DNA of 64,000 nt from LH-M37 sp965602855 (GTDB taxonomy: Bacteria > Pseudomonadota > Gammaproteobacteria > SZUA-229). The notes beneath the pieces were generated by a model, which worked only from the letters and a program-made list of their open reading frames with translations, was not told the origin of the DNA and ran no database searches. Made by a program: the position numbers and the translations under genes. The stretch is taken from assembly GCA_965602855.1 (NCBI GenBank), contig CBFCZV010000001.1:1-64000 (forward strand), read 5' to 3'. The first letter of the stretch is position 1. Every line of letters starts with the position of its first letter. Shown in pieces: positions 50,322 through 59,271 of the stretch.

Positions 50322-50954
50322 TTATTCTACCGCTACTTTTATCTTTTCAATAATGTCGCTAATTCTTGCGTGCTTCATTTTCATTGCGGCTTTATTCACC
50401 ACTAGCCGTGAACTAATATCGGCAATGTGATCCATCGGTTTTAAACCATTGGCCTTTAAGGTATTACCGGTATCAACTACATCAACGATCAAGTCAGCCA
50501 GACCCACAATCGGCCCCAGCTCCATGGAACCATAAAGTTTGATAACTTCAACCTGCTCACCACGTGATTCAAAAAAACGTTTCGCTACATTAACGAACTT
50601 GGTCGCCACGCGCAGACGTCCATTTTTATTTAATGTTTCTGCATTCGCATCAACCAGACCCGCGGTCATCAATTTGCATTTGGCAATTTTTAAATCAACT
50701 GGCTCGTACAAACCTTCAGCGCCGTGCTCGAGCAAAACATCTTTACCGGCGACACCGATATCAGCCGCACCGAACTGCACGTAAGTAGGTACATCAGTAG
50801 CGCGAATAATCACCAGCTTGACGTCTTCCTGATTGGTATCAAGAATCAGCTTGCGACTTTTCTCGGGATCTTCTGCAGGAATAATATTGGCCGCTTCCAG
50901 CAAGGGAAGTGTCTCTTTGTAAATACGGCCTTTGGATAATGCGATAGTAATCAT
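50322..50954 (-). CDS. hisG: ATP phosphoribosyltransferase, short form
   Basis: 210 residues from the ATG at 50954 (MITIALSKGRIYKETLPLLE). It catalyses the first step of histidine synthesis. Motifs: ARATDVPTYV-type loop (IIRATDVPTYVQFGAADIGV) and LGPIVGLADLIVDVVDTGNT, the PRPP site. It lacks the C-terminal histidine-sensing domain of long HisG, so it should require HisZ, which is not in this window. It lies between murA and hisD; a longer upstream start was rejected because it would enter murA. Confidence 0.95.
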   Translation of the reverse strand: MITIALSKGRIYKETLPLLEAANIIPAEDPEKSRKLILDTNQEDVKLVIIRATDVPTYVQFGAADIGVAGKDVLLEHGAEGLYEPVDLKIAKCKLMTAGLVDANAETLNKNGRLRVATKFVNVAKRFFESRGEQVEVIKLYGSMELGPIVGLADLIVDVVDTGNTLKANGLKPMDHIADISSRLVVNKAAMKMKHARISDIIEKIKVAVE

Positions 50955-50967
50955 AATTTTTAAAGTA

Positions 50968-52227
50968 TTAGATGGGTATTCTTTGAATTTTTGCACCCAG
51001 CAATGCTAATTTTTCTTCGATAATTTCGTAGCCACGGTCGATGTGGTATATGCGCTGGACATCGGTTTCACCTTCTGCCACCAGACCCGCCAAAATCAAA
51101 CTTGCTGAAGCACGTAAGTCAGTCGCCATAATCGGTGCACCACTCAACTTTTCAACACCGCGAATAATGGCGGTGTTACCTTCGACTTCGATATCAGCAC
51201 CCATGCGCTGTAATTCCTGCACGTGCATAAAACGATTTTCAAAAACCGTTTCAACTACCGTTGACGTGCCTTCTGCAATCGAATTTAAAGCAACAAATTG
51301 TGCCTGCATGTCAGTAGGAAACGCAGGATAAGGCGCAGTGCGAACATTCACCGCTTTAGGACGCTGCCCGTGCATGTCCAGTGAAATCCAGTCTTCACCC
51401 ACTTCGATATCGGCACCGGCTTCGCGTAGCTTATCAATCACTGAGTCGATCAATTCTGGATCAGTATCTTTCACCATGATCTTGCCACCAGTAATCGCAG
51501 CTGCAACCAGATAAGTACCCGTCTCAATACGATCAGGTAATACACGATAGCGTGTACCCTGTAACTTTTCAACGCCTTCAATGATGATTTTATCGGTACC
51601 TGCACCTTCAATTTTTGCGCCCATGGCAATCAGGAAGTTGGCTAGATCAACTACTTCGGGTTCACGCGCGGCATTCTCAATGATGGTCGTACCTTCAGCC
51701 AGTGTTGCGGCCATCATCAGGTTTTCTGTACCGGTCACAGTGACCATATCCAGCACTAAACGAGCACCTTTCAGTCGGTCACACCTGGCATGAATGAAAC
51801 CGTTTTTAACTTCGATTTCAGCGCCCATGTCCTGCAAACCTTTGATGTGCAGATTGACGGGGCGTGAACCAATCGCACAACCACCAGGCAGGGAAACTTC
51901 GGCGTGACCAAAGCGCGCAAGTAAAGGCCCTAGCACCAGAATCGATGAACGCATGGTTTTAACTAAGTCATAAGGCGCGACATAACTTTCAATAGTTGAG
52001 CTATCAACTTCGATACTGAGCTTTTCATCAATGACCACCTGCACACCCATGGCGCCCAACAACTCAACAGTAGTGGTTACATCGTGCAGATGCGGCACGT
52101 TTTCAACAATGGCGATGCCTTCACACAATAACGTACCCGCCAAAATTGGTAGCACGGCATTTTTAGCACCGGAAATTCTGACTTGGCCATTGAGCGTTGT
52201 ACCGCCCTGTATCAATAATTTATTCAT
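50968..52227 (-). CDS. murA: UDP-N-acetylglucosamine 1-carboxyvinyltransferase
   Basis: A 419-residue first committed enzyme of peptidoglycan synthesis. NKLLIQGGTTLNGQVRISGA and KNAVLPILAGTLL bind UDP-GlcNAc. The catalytic cysteine, target of fosfomycin, is kept in SLPGGCAIGSRPVNLHIKGL. It lies between mlaB and hisG, as in pseudomonads, but the ibaG/bolA gene often found between mla and murA is absent. Confidence 0.97.
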   Translation of the reverse strand: MNKLLIQGGTTLNGQVRISGAKNAVLPILAGTLLCEGIAIVENVPHLHDVTTTVELLGAMGVQVVIDEKLSIEVDSSTIESYVAPYDLVKTMRSSILVLGPLLARFGHAEVSLPGGCAIGSRPVNLHIKGLQDMGAEIEVKNGFIHARCDRLKGARLVLDMVTVTGTENLMMAATLAEGTTIIENAAREPEVVDLANFLIAMGAKIEGAGTDKIIIEGVEKLQGTRYRVLPDRIETGTYLVAAAITGGKIMVKDTDPELIDSVIDKLREAGADIEVGEDWISLDMHGQRPKAVNVRTAPYPAFPTDMQAQFVALNSIAEGTSTVVETVFENRFMHVQELQRMGADIEVEGNTAIIRGVEKLSGAPIMATDLRASASLILAGLVAEGETDVQRIYHIDRGYEIIEEKLALLGAKIQRIPI

Positions 52228-52239
52228 GCAAATTAAATC

Positions 52240-52572
52240 CTAGGAATTTGACTGGGTACTCAAAAAAGTATCCAGCTCACAATCTATACCGTAAGCGCCT
52301 GCAACAATACATATTTGCTCTGGCAGATTTTTAAAATTAATTGTTTTATTTTGTAATTTAGTCAGGCGAATCATTTCCAGTAACAAAGCCAAACCCGCAC
52401 TGTTACTGTCTGTCACCTCAGCAAGGTTAACACTGATGTCAGCCTGACCTTTCAACAACTGCTCAGCCTGCTTCATCAGCACTGGTACAGTTTCAAAATT
52501 CAACAGGCCACTCACGTTGATATTGTTATCAACCATGGATATTTCGGCCTGCGATGATAATGGTGCTGACAT
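52240..52572 (-). CDS. mlaB: MlaB, STAS-domain subunit of the Mla lipid transporter
   Basis: A 110-residue STAS protein that binds the MlaF ATPase and is needed for transporter activity. INVSGLLNFETVPVLMKQAE and the switch region EVTDSNSAGLALLLEMIRLT fit the fold. The ATG at 52572 follows the mlaC stop by 1 nt (TGATATG). An earlier ATG overlapping mlaC was not preferred. Confidence 0.88.
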   Translation of the reverse strand: MSAPLSSQAEISMVDNNINVSGLLNFETVPVLMKQAEQLLKGQADISVNLAEVTDSNSAGLALLLEMIRLTKLQNKTINFKNLPEQICIVAGAYGIDCELDTFLSTQSNS

Positions 52573-52573
52573 A

Positions 52574-53251
52574 TCAGGAGTTCTGTTTAACCACGTCATT
52601 ATTCGTGGTTTCGGGTGCAGTCGGCTTCTTAGCCACCTTGGCGTTTTTCTCCTGCAACATTTTTAATACCGCCTTCATGCCGCCCTTACGCATTTCCTGA
52701 GAAAAAGTACCGCGATAATTTGTCACCAGACTCACACCATCAATTTTGATGTCATAAACTTTCCATTCATTATCTTTTAGTCGCAAACGATAATCCACTG
52801 GAATGCTGGGACCACCAGATTGCAACACTTCTGACTTAACCGTCACTTTGGTCGCATCCGCTTTCATTTTTGGCGCAAAGAAATTAATCGTCTGATCACT
52901 GAATTCCTGTAAAGATTTACTGTAAGTTCGAACCAGTAAAGTGCGAAACTGATCGACAAACTCAATTTTCTGATCGTTATTGGCCTTTCTCCAGTTTTTA
53001 CCCAAAGCCAGCTTGGCCAGCGTGACATCATCCAGATGAGGAATAATGTAATCATCAACAATCTGGTAAACCATACTGGGGTCAGCATCAATCGCTTCAC
53101 GTTTTTCCTTCAGCACCTTGATGACATCATCTGAGGTACGCTTGAGCATATCCATCGGTGCTTCAACTTCAACCGCCGTTACAGTAGCACTGATCATGAA
53201 CAATGAAACGATCAAGACGTTGAGTATTTGTTTTAACTGTAATTTAATCAT
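52574..53251 (-). CDS. mlaC: MlaC, periplasmic phospholipid-binding protein
   Basis: 225 residues with a signal peptide (ILNVLIVSLFMISATVTAVE). The Tol-tolQ/Ttg2-type fold shows ADPSMVYQIVDDYIIPHLDD, FRTLLVRTYSKSLQEFSDQT and LRLKDNEWKVYDIKIDGVSL. It shuttles phospholipids between the outer-membrane MlaA complex and inner-membrane MlaFEDB. No mlaA gene is in the window. Confidence 0.95.
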   Translation of the reverse strand: MIKLQLKQILNVLIVSLFMISATVTAVEVEAPMDMLKRTSDDVIKVLKEKREAIDADPSMVYQIVDDYIIPHLDDVTLAKLALGKNWRKANNDQKIEFVDQFRTLLVRTYSKSLQEFSDQTINFFAPKMKADATKVTVKSEVLQSGGPSIPVDYRLRLKDNEWKVYDIKIDGVSLVTNYRGTFSQEMRKGGMKAVLKMLQEKNAKVAKKPTAPETTNNDVVKQNS

Positions 53252-53279
53252 TCGATTTCTCCTTCATGCTCAAACACAC

Positions 53280-53741
53280 TTATTCTTCATCAGCCTTGCT
53301 GTAAATAAACTGGCCAATGATTTCCTCCAGCACTAATGCTGATTGAGTAATATCAATTTCTGAACCAGCAACCAGAAACTCTTCTTCAGCACCCGGCTCC
53401 AGACCTATGTATTGCTCACCCAATAAACCCGAAGTCAGGATACTGGCTGAGCTATCAACAGGAAAAATATTATATTGAGGATTGATCGACATACTAACCA
53501 GCGCCTCAAAACCTTCTAAATCATAACTAATATCGATAACACGTCCGATGCGCACACCACTGGCAGCCACCGGTGAACGAACCTTAAGGCCTCCAATATT
53601 ATCAAAGCGGGCTTTAATCACATAGCCATCATCACCGCCATAACTTGCCAGATTACTCGCTGACATGGCCAACATAAACAAGGCGGCCAGTCCTGCAGCA
53701 ACAAATAAACCTACCACTAATTCTAATGTACGTGTATTCAT
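53280..53741 (-). CDS. mlaD: MlaD, MCE-domain substrate-binding subunit
   Basis: 153 residues: one N-terminal helix (ELVVGLFVAAGLAALFMLAM) and an MCE domain with VIKARFDNIGGLKVRSPVAA, SGVRIGRVIDISYD and ILTSGLLGEQYIGLEPGAEE. Hexamers on the periplasmic face of MlaE make the lipid tunnel. It lies between mlaE and mlaC in the normal order. Confidence 0.96.
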   Translation of the reverse strand: MNTRTLELVVGLFVAAGLAALFMLAMSASNLASYGGDDGYVIKARFDNIGGLKVRSPVAASGVRIGRVIDISYDLEGFEALVSMSINPQYNIFPVDSSASILTSGLLGEQYIGLEPGAEEEFLVAGSEIDITQSALVLEEIIGQFIYSKADEE

Positions 53742-53753
53742 AAAAACCCTCTT

Positions 53754-54545
53754 CTACTTACCAAACATCAGTGCGGTTAACACAAAGTCTAATATCAAAA
53801 TAGCTAACGAACCATAGACCACTGTTCGAGTCGTCGCCTGCCCCAGACCTTCAGAAGTGGGTATGCAATCATACCCCTCAAACACCGCGATCCACGAAAC
53901 AACAAAACCAAACACCAGGCTCTTGATCATACCGTTACCCAGGTCATCAAACAGTTCAACCTTGGACTGAGCCTGCGACCAGAACGCACCGGAATCCAAA
54001 CCCAGTAATTCAACCGCAACTAGATAACCACCAAAAACACCGACTGCACTAAAAATAGCCGCCAATAACGGCATAGAAATCACACCCGCTAAAAAACGTG
54101 GCGCAATAACGCGCTCTATCGGATTCACCGCCATCATTTCCATACCGGAAAGTTGTTCGGTGGCTTTCATTAAACCAATTTCCGCTGTCAATGCCGAACC
54201 TGCACGACCTGCAAATAACAACGCGGTAACCACGGGACCCAATTCACGCAACAGCGATAACACCACCATCACACTCAATGAATCTTCCGCACCAAAATCA
54301 ACCAGCGCATAATATGCCTGCAAGGCCATCACCATGCCAACGAACAAACCGGCGACAGCGATAATAATCAGCGTTTGCACACCAACAGAAAATAATTGCT
54401 TAACCAACAAACCGGGACGTACCAGCATACCAGACAAGCCAGCGATCACTTCCAGTAAAAATGCGTTGGCACGACCCAAGCGAGAGACGGCGGTTAAAGT
54501 ACCTCTTCCCAGCCCCTGTATACTATTCAAGAAATGATCAACCAC
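53754..54545 (-). CDS. mlaE: MlaE, permease subunit of the Mla lipid transporter
   Basis: 263 residues; permease with five or six helices. VGVQTLIIIAVAGLFVGMVM, LLRELGPVVTALLFAGRAGS and ALTAEIGLMKATEQLSGMEM are the family's best-known stretches. I chose the GTG at 54545, which overlaps the end of mlaF by 8 nt and gives the family's length; an ATG 56 codons further upstream would read through mlaF in the wrong frame. Confidence 0.95.
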   Translation of the reverse strand: MVDHFLNSIQGLGRGTLTAVSRLGRANAFLLEVIAGLSGMLVRPGLLVKQLFSVGVQTLIIIAVAGLFVGMVMALQAYYALVDFGAEDSLSVMVVLSLLRELGPVVTALLFAGRAGSALTAEIGLMKATEQLSGMEMMAVNPIERVIAPRFLAGVISMPLLAAIFSAVGVFGGYLVAVELLGLDSGAFWSQAQSKVELFDDLGNGMIKSLVFGFVVSWIAVFEGYDCIPTSEGLGQATTRTVVYGSLAILILDFVLTALMFGK

Positions 54546-55353
54546 GCCTTTTCTCCGATCCCGCAAACAAATCATCCAACAAGGGTGGCGCTTCAAAATG
54601 GAACGGCACCGGCCCATCTGCCAGCCCTTCCATAAACTGCTTGGTCCATTCTGAACTGCTATTACGCATATCTTCGGGTACGCCATGTTCGACCACAGTG
54701 CCCGCCGAAACAATGTAGATATAATCGGCTATCGACATGGTTTCATGCACATCATGCGAAACTACAATGCTACAAATATTCAGCGCATCATTCAGGCTTT
54801 TGATGAGTTTGACCAGCACACCCATGGAAATAGGATCCTGCCCGGTGAATGGCTCATCGTACATAATCATCATCGGATCGAGCGCAATCGCTCTGGCCAT
54901 GGCGACACGTCGCGCCATACCACCCGATAGCTCTGAGGGCGATAAGTCCATCGCACCACGCAAACCCACAGCGTTCAATTTGAGCAAGACCAGCTGGCGC
55001 ACCATCGACTCATTGAGTTTGGTGTGTTCGCGTATCGGATAAGCCACATTCTCGAAAACAGAAAGGTCGGTGAGCAAAGCGCCACTCTGGAACAGCATGC
55101 CCATGCGTTTACGCAAGGCGTATAGGTCTTTGGTTTTTAAGCGATGAACATTGTGACCATCCACTTCGATGGTGCCAGCATCAGGCGTGAGCTGACCACC
55201 GATCAATTTGAGTAAAGTGGTCTTGCCGGTGCCGCTTGGCCCCATAATGGCAGTGATACCCGTGCGCGGAATATCCATGTCCACATTATCAAAGATGACG
55301 CGGTCACCTCGACTGAACTTCAGTCCACGAATTTTTATCAGGGTTTCACTCAA
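54538..55353 (-). CDS. mlaF: MlaF, ATPase subunit of the Mla lipid transporter
   Basis: A 271-residue ABC ATPase: Walker A in IMGPSGTGKTTLLKLIGGQL, Q-loop LFQSGALLTDLSV, signature LSPSELSGGMARRVAMARAI, Walker B MIMYDEPFTGQDPIS, and the H-loop VVSHDVHE. It powers phospholipid traffic between membranes with MlaE. It is the first gene of mlaFEDCB-murA-hisGD, divergent from the yrbG-lpt operon. Confidence 0.96.
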   Translation of the reverse strand: MSETLIKIRGLKFSRGDRVIFDNVDMDIPRTGITAIMGPSGTGKTTLLKLIGGQLTPDAGTIEVDGHNVHRLKTKDLYALRKRMGMLFQSGALLTDLSVFENVAYPIREHTKLNESMVRQLVLLKLNAVGLRGAMDLSPSELSGGMARRVAMARAIALDPMMIMYDEPFTGQDPISMGVLVKLIKSLNDALNICSIVVSHDVHETMSIADYIYIVSAGTVVEHGVPEDMRNSSSEWTKQFMEGLADGPVPFHFEAPPLLDDLFAGSEKRRG

Positions 55354-55430
55354 GTTGCTGTCCTGTAAAGCCTGTTTTCCACTTTATAACTCTATATATA
55401 GATTTAGGCGCGTATTGTATGCGTTTGAGG

Positions 55431-55466
55431 CTGTTCATGCACCTGTTTATGCGCCTGTTTACACTT
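55431..55466. repeat. Three 12-bp tandem units upstream of mlaF
   Basis: CTGTTCATGCAC, CTGTTTATGCGC and CTGTTTACACTT follow each other. They sit in the divergent gap between mlaF and the antiporter gene, next to a possible minus-strand -10 box (TACAAT). It may be a regulator-binding array or a chance slippage product. Confidence 0.4.
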
Positions 55467-55575
55467 GGGCATTCAACAATAGTAATTAGTTCACATATAA
55501 TGGCACGACTAAATAATTTGTCTTTGTTTTACACTTTAGCGTAATCTTCACCGCCCACGAAAAATAGAACGCACT

Positions 55576-56559
55576 ATGCCAACTGAAAGCCTCATTATTA
55601 ACAGCCTTGCCATTGTTGCCGGTTTTGCACTATTGATATGGAGTGCCGACCGTTTTATTTTCGGTGCTGCCGCTGCCGCCAGAAGTATGAACATCTCACC
55701 GCTGGTGATTGGTTTAACCATCGTCGGCTTTGGCACCTCGGCACCCGAAATGGTGATTGCCAGCTTTGCTTCACTTGATGGCAGCCCGGCCATGGCTATC
55801 GGTAATGCCATTGGCTCGAACATCACCAACATAGCTCTGGTTCTGGGTGTAGCGGCTTTAATCATCCCGCTGGATGTACATTCACGCATTCTGAAAAAAG
55901 AATTACCGCTGCTCATCGTCGCCATGTTGCTAGCACTGATTTTATTAATTGACGGCATATTATCATTCACCGATGGCCTACTGCTATTTGGCTCACTAAC
56001 TTTAATCATGTGGTGGATTACCCGTCAGGCACTCAATGATCGCAATCACGATGCCATGGAAGGCGAATTCAACGACGAAATACCCAGCGGCATTCCTATG
56101 CCCAAAGCTATTTTCTGGCTGCTTGCAGGTTTAATTCTGCTCATCGCCAGCTCCAAGCTGCTGGTTTGGGGTGCGGTAAATATCGCAACTACCATGGGTG
56201 TCAGTGAACTGATTATTGGCCTGACCATTATTGCCATCGGCACCAGCCTGCCCGAGCTGGCTGCCACCATTGCTGCGGCGCTGAAAAAAGAACACGACAT
56301 TGCCATCGGCAATATTGTCGGTTCAAATTTATTCAACACTCTGGGTGTGTTAGCTATACCCGGCCTGCTGGCACCGGCACCTCTGGTCGAGGGCATCATG
56401 GAACGCGATATTCCAATAGTCTTTACCCTGACCATTACACTGTTTATCATGGCTTATGGGTTCAGGGGGCCAGGGCGTATCAACCGGATTGAAGGCGGTA
56501 TACTGCTATCCGCATTTTGCGCTTATCAGGGTTTGCTATATGTTACCGTGACTAGCTAA
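55576..56559 (+). CDS. yrbG: Calcium/sodium antiporter, YrbG type (CaCA superfamily)
   Basis: A 327-residue inner-membrane protein with ten predicted helices in two inverted halves. Each half has the ion-binding motif: GLTIVGFGTSAPEMVIA and GLTIIAIGTSLPELAATI, with GNAIGSNITNIALVLG and GNIVGSNLFNTLGVLA. It starts the operon leading to kdsD-kdsC-lptCAB, as in E. coli. Ca2+ or Na+ exchange is family knowledge. Confidence 0.93.
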   Translation: MPTESLIINSLAIVAGFALLIWSADRFIFGAAAAARSMNISPLVIGLTIVGFGTSAPEMVIASFASLDGSPAMAIGNAIGSNITNIALVLGVAALIIPLDVHSRILKKELPLLIVAMLLALILLIDGILSFTDGLLLFGSLTLIMWWITRQALNDRNHDAMEGEFNDEIPSGIPMPKAIFWLLAGLILLIASSKLLVWGAVNIATTMGVSELIIGLTIIAIGTSLPELAATIAAALKKEHDIAIGNIVGSNLFNTLGVLAIPGLLAPAPLVEGIMERDIPIVFTLTITLFIMAYGFRGPGRINRIEGGILLSAFCAYQGLLYVTVTS

Positions 56560-56615
56560 CAATCGCTCTACACAGACACTAACAATCAACACAAACAACC
56601 AGTTAACACACAAAT

Positions 56616-57602
56616 ATGCCAACCACTTATCAGGAAAACGCCAATTTCAAACAACTTGGACTCGCCGTCATCGACACCGAGCTGGCAGCCGTCGAAGCAC
56701 TGAGACCACGCATTAATGATGATTTCACCAAAGCCTGCGAACTCATGCTCGCCTGTGAAGGCCGCATTGTGGTCACTGGCATGGGTAAATCTGGCCATAT
56801 CGGTGGAAAAATCGCCGCCACGCTGGCCAGCACCGGCAGCCCGGCTTTTTTCGTCCACCCCGGTGAAGCCAGCCACGGCGACCTCGGCATGATCACCCCC
56901 AAAGACGTGGTGATCGCCCTGTCCAACTCCGGCAACACCTCAGAAATTTTGACCATCATCCCCATCATCAAGCGCTTTGGTGTGCCTCTCATCAGCATGG
57001 CAGGTAATGCTCAATCGACTTTGGCCACTGAGGCCGATGTCAATCTGGATGTCAGCGTCGCACAGGAAGCATGCCCACATGGCCTGGCACCGACTTCAAG
57101 CACCACGGTTTCACTGGTCATGGGCGACGCACTGGCAGTGGCGCTGTTACAGGCTCGCGGATTCACGCCAGAAGATTTCGCCCTCTCCCATCCCGGCGGC
57201 GCGCTGGGTCGTCGTCTGCTGTGCCACGTCAGTGACATCATGCATAAAGACGATAAAACTCCCAAAGTGGGCAAACAGGCCACTGTTTCAGAAGCCCTGC
57301 TGGAAATGACTAAAAAGGGCCTGGGCATGACAGCCATCGTCGATGATAACGATCAACTTCTGGGTATTTATACGGATGGCGATCTGCGTCGCTCGCTGGA
57401 TAAAAATATCGACATTCATAGCTCACCCATCGAAGCTGTAATGACTGCAAATTGCAAAACGGCAGATGAGCACGATCTGGCCGTCGAAGCCCTCAAACTC
57501 ATGGATGATTTCAACATCAATGGCCTTCTGGTCACCGATAAAAACAACAAACTCATAGGCGCACTCAATATGCACGATCTTTTACGTGCTGGCGTGGTCT
57601 AA
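56616..57602 (+). CDS. kdsD: D-arabinose 5-phosphate isomerase
   Basis: 328 residues; converts ribulose-5-phosphate to arabinose-5-phosphate for Kdo. The SIS domain (to about 200) shows VVTGMGKSGHIGGKIAATLA, STGSPAFFVHPGEASHGDLG and ALSNSGNTSEILTIIPI. Two CBS domains follow (VSDIMHKDDKTPKVGKQATV and VMTANCKTADEHDLAVEALK). kdsC is 24 nt downstream. Confidence 0.96.
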   Translation: MPTTYQENANFKQLGLAVIDTELAAVEALRPRINDDFTKACELMLACEGRIVVTGMGKSGHIGGKIAATLASTGSPAFFVHPGEASHGDLGMITPKDVVIALSNSGNTSEILTIIPIIKRFGVPLISMAGNAQSTLATEADVNLDVSVAQEACPHGLAPTSSTTVSLVMGDALAVALLQARGFTPEDFALSHPGGALGRRLLCHVSDIMHKDDKTPKVGKQATVSEALLEMTKKGLGMTAIVDDNDQLLGIYTDGDLRRSLDKNIDIHSSPIEAVMTANCKTADEHDLAVEALKLMDDFNINGLLVTDKNNKLIGALNMHDLLRAGVV

Positions 57603-57626
57603 TTAACAAATCAACAGGAGCTGCCC

Positions 57627-58160
57627 GTGCAGGACATTATTGAAAAAGCAAAAAAGATAAAACTGGTTATTTTTGATGTCGATGGCGTCATGACCGACAG
57701 CAGCCTGTTCATGGGCGATGATGGCCAGGAATACAAAGCCTTCAATTCCAAAGACGGCCACGGCATGCGCATGTTGCAAGAATGCGGTGTTAAAGCCGCT
57801 ATCATTACCGGTCGTAAATCTAATTTAGTCGCACACCGCATGAAGGATCTGGGTATCGAGCTTGTCTATCAGGGCTACCGCGATAAAACGCCTGCCTTTG
57901 AAGATCTAATGAAAAAAGTCGACCTCTCAATTGATGAAATAGCCTACGTTGGTGATGACGTGGTCGATCTGCCAGTAATGTCACGGGTAGATTTTGCCAT
58001 CGCCGTGCAGGATGCCCACCCCTTCGTGAAGCAACACGCCCACTGGATCACACCACGGAATGGCGGCTGTGGCGCGGTGCGGGATGTCTGTGAATTCATT
58101 CTCGAAGCTCAGGGCACGCTGGCCGACAAGCTCGAATCTTACCTCTACAGCACAGATTAA
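57627..58160 (+). CDS. kdsC: 3-deoxy-D-manno-octulosonate-8-phosphate phosphatase
   Basis: A 177-residue HAD phosphatase with no cap domain, making free Kdo. The nucleophile motif is LVIFDVDGVMTDSSLFMGDD, the threonine motif AAIITGRKS, and the metal motif YVGDDVVDLPVM. The start is GTG with AGGAG upstream. It belongs to the yrbG-kdsDC-lptCAB cluster. Confidence 0.96.
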   Translation: MQDIIEKAKKIKLVIFDVDGVMTDSSLFMGDDGQEYKAFNSKDGHGMRMLQECGVKAAIITGRKSNLVAHRMKDLGIELVYQGYRDKTPAFEDLMKKVDLSIDEIAYVGDDVVDLPVMSRVDFAIAVQDAHPFVKQHAHWITPRNGGCGAVRDVCEFILEAQGTLADKLESYLYSTD

Positions 58161-58178
58161 ACGACACGGCCATTTTTT

Positions 58179-58733
58179 GTGAAACGCCTGTTCTCCTTAT
58201 CCATCATTATTATTGCAGCGCTAATTTTCTGGGGCTCGCAAACCTGGGAAGGCAGCAAGGCGATCAAAGACCTGGAGAGCACCGAGCCACACTATGTCGA
58301 TGTCTTCATCCGTAATTTCACCATCACCGCCATGAATGAAGACGGCCTGCCCACCTATATACTGAAAGCCAAGCTGTTTGAGCACTATAACGATAGCAGT
58401 TACGCCGTCATCAGCGAACCGGTCATAAACTTAAAACAGGGCAACCAGCACTGGCTGATTAGTGCTAAAACGGGTGAGATTGATGACGATAGCCAACGCA
58501 TCATTCTTCGTGATAGCGTTGTTTTGCAACAACAGAACATACCACAGCCGATTCGGCTTGAAACTGAGCAGCTGGAAATTGACACTCATCAACAAATAGC
58601 CAAAAGCATGCAAACAGTGAGCATTATTCAGCAGGAATTTAACCTACAATCTGAAGGTATGATACTAAATAACGCCAGCGGGCAACTCGAATTACTCAAC
58701 AGCGTAGAAGGGAACTATGTTCAGGCTCCATAA
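58179..58733 (+). CDS. lptC: LptC, LPS export protein
   Basis: 184 residues, one N-terminal helix (LFSLSIIIIAALIFWGSQTW), then a periplasmic beta-jellyroll with LPTYILKAKLFEHYNDSSYA and EISGDDSQ-type turns. It passes LPS from LptBFG to LptA. The start is GTG. The 3' end overlaps lptA by 17 nt. Confidence 0.9.
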   Translation: MKRLFSLSIIIIAALIFWGSQTWEGSKAIKDLESTEPHYVDVFIRNFTITAMNEDGLPTYILKAKLFEHYNDSSYAVISEPVINLKQGNQHWLISAKTGEIDDDSQRIILRDSVVLQQQNIPQPIRLETEQLEIDTHQQIAKSMQTVSIIQQEFNLQSEGMILNNASGQLELLNSVEGNYVQAP

Positions 58734-59271
58734 AACAAACCTCATTGCATACCCGCTACTCACACTGATATTGATGCTGAGCCACAGCACCATCGGGTTC
58801 ACCATAAACGGTGAGGCCATGGAAAATATTCAGGTTCAGGCTAATTACATGAAGTTTGATATAGAGACCGGTAGCAGCACTTATCGAGGCAATGTCAAAA
58901 TCAGTCAGGGTGCCATCAAGCTAAGTGGAGAAAAAGTGGTCATACTCCGCAAAAATAACGAGATTCAACAAATAAACATCAACGGCCAACCTGCTCAATT
59001 CACTCAAGATGCAGACACCAAAAACAAAATCCACGCCAGCAGCCAGCACATGCAATACTTTGCCAGCAAGAATCGACTGGTGATGACGGTTGATGCCGTC
59101 CTTGAACAGCCCGACCACACCATAGAAAGCCAGCGCATCGTCTACGACACCAAAAACAAAATCGTGATTGCTGGCAAAAACAAACAAAACCAGCAAGGCG
59201 GACGAGTCAATATTACGTTGACCCCGAAAAAAAACAACAACCCCGTTCCCGCGGATACAGAGCAGCCATAG
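58717..59271 (+). CDS. lptA: LptA, periplasmic LPS bridge protein
   Basis: 184 residues with a signal peptide (LIAYPLLTLILMLSHSTIGF). The beta-jellyroll strands include IQVQANYMKFDIETGSSTYR, GNVKISQGAIKLSGEKVVIL and a Lys/Asn-rich C-terminal tail. Head-to-tail oligomers span the periplasm. It overlaps lptC, and lptB starts at its stop. Confidence 0.93.
   Translation: MFRLHKTNLIAYPLLTLILMLSHSTIGFTINGEAMENIQVQANYMKFDIETGSSTYRGNVKISQGAIKLSGEKVVILRKNNEIQQININGQPAQFTQDADTKNKIHASSQHMQYFASKNRLVMTVDAVLEQPDHTIESQRIVYDTKNKIVIAGKNKQNQQGGRVNITLTPKKNNNPVPADTEQP

Noticed and set aside
54546..54713. 56-residue N-terminal extension of mlaE
   Set aside because: Encoded inside mlaF in another frame; the GTG at 54545 gives the normal MlaE start.
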